DNA of 64,000 nucleotides from NCBI RefSeq assembly GCF_009193265.1, contig NZ_VZZZ01000001.1, forward strand, positions 1 to 64,000. The letters are read 5' to 3'. The position numbers and the translations under genes are program-made. The notes below the pieces were generated by a model that saw only the letters and a list, made by a program, of their open reading frames with translations, was not told where the DNA came from and searched no databases. Positions 59,460 to 64,000 of this stretch are shown here, piece by piece. How positions within the stretch are numbered: the stretch's first letter is position 1; the number at the start of each line of letters is the position of its first letter. Source of the stretch: Marinobacter changyiensis (GTDB taxonomy: Bacteria > Pseudomonadota > Gammaproteobacteria > Pseudomonadales > Oleiphilaceae).

Positions 59460-60008
59460 TTAATTGTTGCCAGTAGCTTCTTTGGCCTTGTCCCCCATTT
59501 TCTCGGCACCTTCTCGTATATTGTGCCACGCCGAGGAAGTTGCTTCCTTGGTGTTTTCCCAGGCACTTCCGCTGATATCTTTCGTGTTCTCCCAGGCCTG
59601 GCTCAGGCTTTCCCTGGTCTGGTTCCACCACCCTTCATTATATTCCGGAAACGCCTTTACTCCGTCCTGAGTGGTTTCCATATGCACTTCGTAGTCAATA
59701 TCGTCAAAGGCTTCATTGCCCTCCTGCTCTTCGACCCTGACGGTAAAGGTTCCACGCTCGGCTACCACCTCGCGACCACCCATTCCCAGTACCGCACCCG
59801 TTTCGATGATCAGGGAATGAATCGACATATCGTCGCTTAACAGGATGTCCTCTACTTCACCAATTACCTCGCCGTCAACATCATAGACATCGGCATCCAG
59901 GAGTGCATCGACCGAATACAAGCCTTCAGTCGCGGCTGCAGAAAAGCTTAACGCCATACTGCCTGCCAACAGGGGTACGCTCAATTTCCGAATCAGTTGA
60001 GTACGCAT
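59460..60008 (-). CDS. PRC-barrel domain protein, exported
   Basis: Starting at ATG 60008 (GGAAGACAC upstream), the 182-residue product has a signal peptide (RKLSVPLLAGSMALSFSAAA, cleavage near residue 26). A PRC-barrel domain spans about 28-110 (VYDVDGEVIGEVEDILLSDD; IIETGAVLGMGGREVVAE). The tail has three related units, SQAWENTKDISG, GSAWENTKEATS and SSAWHNIREGAE, spaced 11-12 residues. Such tails form amphipathic helices. Likely periplasmic and stress-related; no reaction is known. It lies 34 bp behind the flavin-binding protein gene on the same strand. Confidence 0.88.
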   Translation of the reverse strand: MRTQLIRKLSVPLLAGSMALSFSAAATEGLYSVDALLDADVYDVDGEVIGEVEDILLSDDMSIHSLIIETGAVLGMGGREVVAERGTFTVRVEEQEGNEAFDDIDYEVHMETTQDGVKAFPEYNEGWWNQTRESLSQAWENTKDISGSAWENTKEATSSAWHNIREGAEKMGDKAKEATGNN

Positions 60009-60042
60009 AGTGTCTTCCTTTTCCTTGCTTTGGGTTGATTTC

Positions 60043-60549
60043 CTACCAGCAGCCCATCTGCTTACTGGGGCCGAACTTCTCGTGCTCACCCAGGTTCGGG
60101 CTTTCATCCTGCACTTTGGCTTTCGCTATTTCGAAGAACTTCACCATCTTGCTGGTGTCACTGTTCCAGAACTCGCCTTTATGGACTTTGATTTCCAGCA
60201 GGCCCACGTTGGGGGCGTCTTTGCCCTCGGGAAACCAGGACGACACAAACGGATTCCAGAATTTATCAATCAGGCTCCTGTCACGGCTCACATGCCCTAC
60301 CCCGGTCAGCGATACATAGGTGTGATCATGAGGGTCGCTGAAGGACACGCAGACGTCGTTGTCCGCCTCGAGCTCAAATACCTTTTCAGAATCCAGGTCA
60401 CTGAAAAACCACAGTGTACCGTCGTACTCATCCTGAACCAGATACATGGGTCGTGAGCGGAGCTCGCGGCCGTGCAATGTAGTCAACATGCCCGCCTTGA
60501 TGGGCTTGATCAGCTTCCAGACTTTTTCCTTATGTTCCGGTACAGACAT
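60043..60549 (-). CDS. Pyridoxamine 5'-phosphate oxidase-fold general stress protein
   Basis: The ATG at 60549 follows AAGGAGAGAACGG. The 168-residue protein has the split-barrel FMN-binding fold of general stress protein 26: KAGMLTTLHGRELRSRPMYL near residues 18-37, GTLWFFSDLDSEKVFEL near 44-60, and a Trp-containing FWNPFVSSWFPEGKDAP. It may bind FMN or a deazaflavin; the substrate is unknown. With the PRC-barrel gene downstream it forms a probable two-gene stress operon. Confidence 0.9.
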   Translation of the reverse strand: MSVPEHKEKVWKLIKPIKAGMLTTLHGRELRSRPMYLVQDEYDGTLWFFSDLDSEKVFELEADNDVCVSFSDPHDHTYVSLTGVGHVSRDRSLIDKFWNPFVSSWFPEGKDAPNVGLLEIKVHKGEFWNSDTSKMVKFFEIAKAKVQDESPNLGEHEKFGPSKQMGCW

Positions 60550-60926
60550 CCGTTCTCTCCTTGTTGCATTAAACTCTGATATGGCACCCTGCATTCACTG
60601 AGGCTATCCCGTCTCTCTTTCAAGCGTTTACCAAGAAGACAGACCAGAAAAGCAGGCCTGAAGCCGCTCATCTTTGTCGTAGTGCCAATCGGTAAAACTT
60701 ACCGCAAATTCGGTAGGTTTTACTGATTCAGTCAACCAGAAGTAACCTGATAACCCTGCCGACACAATGAGAAATTGCTTTAAATACGATAGTTAACTGG
60801 TTACTTCACATCATTTTCCAAATATTTCCTGCCAATTCCTATGGTGGCATGTCTTCTGCATAACCTTAGTAGGACGCAGCGCTGCGAGCGTTTGTCGAAC
60901 CTTTTACTCGCATGAGGAAACTAATA
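60550..60926. other. Promoter-rich gap with an inverted repeat
   Basis: This 377-bp gap separates the stress operon (minus) from the outer-membrane protein gene (plus). It is AT-rich from 60700 to 60860. GTAAAACTTACCG (60692-60704) and CGGTAGGTTTTAC (60711-60723) form an inverted repeat matching at 12 of 13 positions with a 6-bp spacer, a likely operator. No gene is visible. Confidence 0.6.
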
Positions 60927-61442
60927 ATGTATAAACTCTTGAAAGCCACTATTGTAGTAACAGCCCTTGCTCCCGCACTGGTGTTTGCCGGGGCAACCAA
61001 TGGTGACCGGGAAATCACCATCAGTGGGCAGGGTCAAAGCGACAAGGATTTTGATAACAACGCTTTTTCTTTCGTTGCCAGCTTTGGCAAATACATAAGC
61101 AGCAAGAGCCAGTTCGGTCTGCGTCAGTCCCTCAGCATCTCCGACCCTGAGAGTGGAAGTACCGATGTGGATGGTTCGACTGTGGGCTTTTACGACTATC
61201 ACTTCGGCAGAGGCGACTTACGTCCCTTTATCGGCGCCAATCTGGGCTATAGTTATGGCGATCGCACCGATGAAACCTTCTCCGGGGGTCCTGAAGCTGG
61301 CCTGAAATACTACGTTCTGGATAAGACCTTCATTCAGGGTCTGGTGCAGTATCAGTTCCTGTTTGACAGCTCCGACGACATAGAAGACAACTATGACGAC
61401 GGAATTATCTATTACAGCGTCGGTATGGGTTACAATTTCTGA
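60927..61442 (+). CDS. Small outer-membrane beta-barrel-like protein
   Basis: I choose ATG 60927 (GAGGA eight bases upstream); another in-frame ATG is at 60912. The 171-residue product has a signal peptide ending VFAGA near residue 22. Short alternating strands follow (FSFVASFGKYISSKSQFGLRQ; STVGFYDYHFGRGDLRPFIGANLGYSYG, read in parts), ending in GMGYNF with terminal Phe, the outer-membrane assembly signal. The length fits an eight-stranded OmpA/OmpW-like barrel. Function unknown. Confidence 0.82.
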   Translation: MYKLLKATIVVTALAPALVFAGATNGDREITISGQGQSDKDFDNNAFSFVASFGKYISSKSQFGLRQSLSISDPESGSTDVDGSTVGFYDYHFGRGDLRPFIGANLGYSYGDRTDETFSGGPEAGLKYYVLDKTFIQGLVQYQFLFDSSDDIEDNYDDGIIYYSVGMGYNF

Positions 61443-61543
61443 GCAAGGTCAGGTTCGGACGTTGGCCCACCACGGGCCAGCGAATCCGAAGCTTTATTTT
61501 TTTGGCCGCTGGCTAATGAATGTTCCGGTTTTTCTGTTGCCTC

Positions 61544-61931
61544 TCACCGAGGCGGAGTTCCTTTCGGCATGAGATACCATAGGATAATCGCTACGAGAAA
61601 CAGAGCAGGTACATCCCCTACCAGGTTTGCCCGTTCCGTTTCGTCAACGACTGCTTGCGCGAACATAATCCAGCCATGAACAATGCTCGACCAGATCGTG
61701 AACCATATCAGGCTGGCATTGGCTAATGGGGCTTTCGCAGCCCGAATGAGGAAAATGCCCAGAGTGGCGTAAATCCCCATAATCATCTGTTCGTATTCGG
61801 GTTGTCTGGGCGTCCATGCCCACATCATCATCAGGTAGACTCCTGCGATGAAAAAAGATGCCGAATATCACAAGAGCTACTTTCAGATACTTGAGCTTTA
61901 GTTCGTCATTCAGGAGGTGTTTCCTGTTCAA
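61544..61931 (-). pseudogene. DUF6632-like small membrane protein gene with a frameshift in a T run
   Basis: The second part (61544-61831) is a clear match to DUF6632: MMMWAWTPRQPEYEQMIMGI, LIWFTIWSSIVHGWIMFAQA and DVPALFLVAIILWYLMPKG. The expected first helix, LKYLKVALVIFGIFF, is encoded just upstream in another frame. The frames meet at six consecutive T (minus strand) near 61860. With five T the reading would be GIFFIAGVYLMMMW, as in the family. So a single-base insertion broke the gene, unless it is a sequencing error. No good start codon is seen in the first frame either. It overlaps the OsmC gene end. Confidence 0.7.
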
Positions 61932-62475
61932 CGTGCCAGAGTGTCTTCACGTCGGTCCCTGCCCGGATGGTCTGCATGACCACACAGCAGGCTTCCGCTT
62001 GCTTCATCAGGGCTTTTAGCCTGTTTTCATCGGTTGGCGTAGAGAGCTGCAGCGACACAGTGCAATCCATGCGCTGAAAACCTACCGGCACGGAAGAATC
62101 CACCATGAGAGCACCCCGCACATCGCATTCCGCCCCGACGGCCACCTCGATATCAGCGAGCTCGATATCGAGCCACTGCGCGATCATGCGAGTGGTCGAG
62201 TGCAGACATGCGGCCAGTGCTGCAGCGAGCAGATCTCCCGGATTCGGGCCATCGTGATCGCCCCCGACCGCCCGATGAATCCCGAAACGCCAGCACTCTC
62301 CTGCGTTGTTCGCCGGCTCGATCTCGCCGTGAAAGGGGTCGGTACCGGCTGCCATAACCGCCCGGGCTTCATCCCGGATCCATGCGGCATCAGGATCTTT
62401 ACGATAACGTTGCTGTAACGGCTGCTGGCGGGTTGGAACCAATCTTGGGTCGATGTTCTTGGTAGTTGTTGTCAT
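61906..62475 (-). CDS. OsmC-family protein
   Basis: The 189-residue protein has the OsmC/Ohr fold with both redox Cys. The first is in LAAALAACLHSTTRMIAQWL near residue 90, and the second in MKQAEACCVVMQTIR near 161-162. A 45-residue N-terminal extension is hydrophilic. Ohr/OsmC proteins reduce organic hydroperoxides with thiol cofactors; the subgroup without the Ohr N-terminal pattern may act on other electrophiles. It is divergent from nothing: the upstream gene, a hydrolase-LuxR fusion, is on the same strand 129 bp before it and could regulate it. Confidence 0.9.
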   Translation of the reverse strand: MTTTTKNIDPRLVPTRQQPLQQRYRKDPDAAWIRDEARAVMAAGTDPFHGEIEPANNAGECWRFGIHRAVGGDHDGPNPGDLLAAALAACLHSTTRMIAQWLDIELADIEVAVGAECDVRGALMVDSSVPVGFQRMDCTVSLQLSTPTDENRLKALMKQAEACCVVMQTIRAGTDVKTLWHVEQETPPE

Positions 62476-62604
62476 GATCTGACTCCTGTTGTTTGAAGCT
62501 TACGACTTCAAACTACGTCACAACAGGAGCCCAGGGCATGAGGCAATTGTCCCGGCTGGATGGAAAGTATTGCGGTTATACGGGACAAAGGTCCCGGATG
62601 GAGA

Positions 62605-63678
62605 TCATTCCGCGCCGAAACCCCTCTCCCGTGCCTGCACGATCAGTTGTGCACGGGTCTGGATATCGAGGCTGCCGCATATGGCACTGACATGATTGCG
62701 TACGGTTTTTGTCGCAATAGACAGAGCCTGGGCGATTTCGGTATTCGACTGTCCCCGCGCCACCAGGTTGAGCACCACCCGCTGGCGACTCGTCAACTCG
62801 CCAACCCAAGGCGCAGTCCCGCTACCCGGTAGCGTCGGAACGTCGGCAAGAAAGCGACGCAGTTCACCAATGAACACTGGCCAGGCGCTGTCTTCAAGCT
62901 GCAGTATGTGGCTGGCTCCCTTCAGCGGTAAAAAATGCGCATCAGGCAGTTGGGATGCCAGGCTGCGCCCCAGCTCGAAGGGCACCATGGCATCGTTTTC
63001 AACATGGGCAACCAGGGTCGGGGTATGGATATGTGGGAGCACGTTACGGATGTCAATCTCGTGAAAGCCGCGCCACAGTCGGACGGCATTCTCGGGTGAG
63101 GCAGTCGTTCGTTGGAGTTCGTCCCACCAGTCAATCTGCTTCACGTCATGGCCGGGAGACAAGCGGCGGGCAAATAGCTCGCGAAAGGCACCCGTTTTGC
63201 GTCCCCAGCCAATTTTTATCATGCTCGCCAGTGCCTCGGCCTCTTCCTTATTCCGTTCGCTGGAGCCAGGAGTGAACGCCCCGTTGGTATAGGCGTTGTA
63301 GAGCACCAGCCTGCTTACCCGCTGAGGATGACGGAAAGCGTAAAGCAAAGCGATGGGGCCGCCCTGGCATAGCCCGATCAACGAAAAGCGCTTCCATCCC
63401 AGGCTGTCGGCAACCGCCTCGAGATCCCTGATCCAGGCCTCCAGGTTCTGGTCCGCAACATCATGATCGGACAAACCGCTACCACGAATGTCAAAGCGAG
63501 CGAGCGTGTGGCCATGGGTTAATTCACGCAACCAATGTTGCCACACAGGACTACCCCAGTCCCGCTCCACATGAGTCAGCCAACCCCCGACGCGTATGAG
63601 TGGAGGGCCACTACCTGCAACAGCGTACGCAATGCGTACACCATCCGATGTGGAGCAAAAACTGATTCGCTGTCTCAT
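62605..63678 (-). CDS. Alpha/beta hydrolase fused to a LuxR-type DNA-binding domain
   Basis: The 357-residue protein has a hydrolase domain (about residues 1-275) and a LuxR helix-turn-helix (about 290-355; LTSRQRVVLNLVARGQSNTE and IATKTVRNHVSAICGSLDIQ). The nucleophile elbow reads IGLCQGGPIA, so Cys104 replaces the usual Ser. The other triad residues appear present: Asp229 in HVENDAMVP and His257 in KGASHIL. It may act as a ligand sensor or as a thiol-dependent hydrolase that controls transcription. OsmC is the next gene on this strand. A GTG or ATG choice is not needed: ATG 63678 begins the family sequence. Confidence 0.88.
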   Translation of the reverse strand: MRQRISFCSTSDGVRIAYAVAGSGPPLIRVGGWLTHVERDWGSPVWQHWLRELTHGHTLARFDIRGSGLSDHDVADQNLEAWIRDLEAVADSLGWKRFSLIGLCQGGPIALLYAFRHPQRVSRLVLYNAYTNGAFTPGSSERNKEEAEALASMIKIGWGRKTGAFRELFARRLSPGHDVKQIDWWDELQRTTASPENAVRLWRGFHEIDIRNVLPHIHTPTLVAHVENDAMVPFELGRSLASQLPDAHFLPLKGASHILQLEDSAWPVFIGELRRFLADVPTLPGSGTAPWVGELTSRQRVVLNLVARGQSNTEIAQALSIATKTVRNHVSAICGSLDIQTRAQLIVQARERGFGAE

Positions 63679-63772
63679 AGGTCACCGTCGCGCGCTGGGT
63701 CAGACTGTGTCATGTAGGTCGCGCCTTAAGCAGTCTAGCAGACCTGAGTGCTGTGTCTGATAAACCCGAGGG

Positions 63773-64000
63773 CTAATCCGACGCGGTTCTCTCCAGCAGA
63801 TGACTGGCCAGCGCGACGCCGGTTTCGCTCATGGTGAGGTAGGCGTCATCGGCGCCGGCCTCCCGGATCTGGCGGGCTTCATCTTCATACATCGTGTGCG
63901 CCACGATGTAGCCGCCGAACCCCATGTTGCGAAGGGTACGAGTAGCGATCACCTTGCCTTCAATATCCCCCATGGCCAGGATTACGGCTTCGACGGCCGG
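63773..64000 (-). CDS. TrkA-N (RCK) domain, C-terminal end of a KefB-like antiporter or regulator (5' part outside window)
   Basis: The frame enters from the right edge and ends at 63773. The visible 75 residues read VEAVILAMGDIEGKVIATRT, then RNMGFGGYIVAHTMYEDEAR and REAGADDAYLTMSETGVALA. This is the second half of a TrkA-N Rossmann domain, as found behind the membrane part of CPA2/KefB antiporters (the LxxxGF-GxIxAH and LREAGAD elements). Whether a membrane domain precedes it cannot be seen. The gene would be the first of the minus-strand genes here. Confidence 0.75.
   Translation of the reverse strand, partial: PAVEAVILAMGDIEGKVIATRTLRNMGFGGYIVAHTMYEDEARQIREAGADDAYLTMSETGVALASHLLERTASD

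Noticed and set aside
59275..59631. 118-codon minus-strand frame after the PRC-barrel gene, with a hairpin at about 59315-59346
   Set aside because: The frame overlaps the PRC-barrel gene in another frame and has no domain. The GAACTCAA/TTGAGTTC hairpin is real but has no T tract and its owner is unclear.
1..64000. tRNA, rRNA, CRISPR arrays, insertion sequences and prophage genes
   Set aside because: I looked for conserved tRNA loops, regular repeat-spacer arrays and transposase or integrase motifs and saw none. A covariance-model scan would be needed to exclude small RNAs.

Overview
The window looks like a chromosomal segment of a free-living, aerobic marine gammaproteobacterium, most probably Marinobacter or a close relative. 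The reasons are the moderately high GC content, the FabA/TrxC/FabB-type sequences, a TRAP transporter, an NnrU-type protein, several compatible-stress small proteins and the general flavour of the proteins. This is judged by eye, not by database search. I see no rRNA, tRNA, CRISPR array, transposase or phage genes.

Layout. 1-2.5 kb: an autoinducer-synthase-like N-acyltransferase (cut by the window edge) downstream of a vanillyl-alcohol-oxidase/p-cresol-dehydrogenase type flavoenzyme. 3-6.1 kb: UspA, a stand-alone CheB with a zinc ribbon, and a DUF4010/MgtC membrane protein. 6.2-10.2 kb: intact fabA, a cupin and a TIP30-like reductase among broken genes (DNA glycosylase, fabB, AraC, DUF6644, and an unrecognised gene with a nonsense codon). 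10.2-14.1 kb: a LysR regulator divergent from a Tat-exported small subunit, a GMC oxidoreductase and a glyoxalase. 14.2-19 kb: a collinear minus-strand set (MscS channel, SDR, Acg-like nitroreductase, a collapsed trxC, an Omp85-like barrel). 19-24 kb: membrane protein, rhodanese, NnrU, a ClC channel remnant, YbaK and a large lipoprotein. 23.8-28 kb: a sigma-54 activator divergent from a flavin monooxygenase, with a -24/-12 promoter and an inverted repeat upstream. 28.2-31.3 kb: NAD salvage (pncA, pncB) and a homocysteine methyltransferase. 31.6-35 kb: a methyltransferase, a GlxA-type AraC regulator and a medium-chain dehydrogenase. 35-40.3 kb: CsbD, a DUF1326/DUF2182 pair, and a DUF1656-HlyD-FUSC efflux operon. 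40.3-41.1 kb: a mosaic of gene fragments. 41-51 kb: a complete tetronate (L-threonate/D-erythronate) catabolic operon with a LacI regulator, its probable operator and a TRAP transporter. 51-64 kb: small stress and envelope genes, a second AraC/methyltransferase module, a duplicated small gene, CorA, OsmC, a frameshifted DUF6632 gene, a hydrolase-LuxR fusion and the end of a TrkA-N protein.

How the genes work together. The clearest system is the tetronate operon: TRAP uptake, two C4-acid dehydrogenases, an isomerase, a kinase and a decarboxylase would deliver dihydroxyacetone phosphate to central metabolism. The most suggestive undescribed pairing is the acyltransferase with the p-alkylphenol oxidase, which could make an oxidised N-acyl-tyrosine metabolite. 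A second theme is decay. About eleven loci are fragments or frameshifted genes, and two (fabB, trxC) keep both ends while the middle is gone. This is a high density for a free-living marine bacterium and suggests active deletion.
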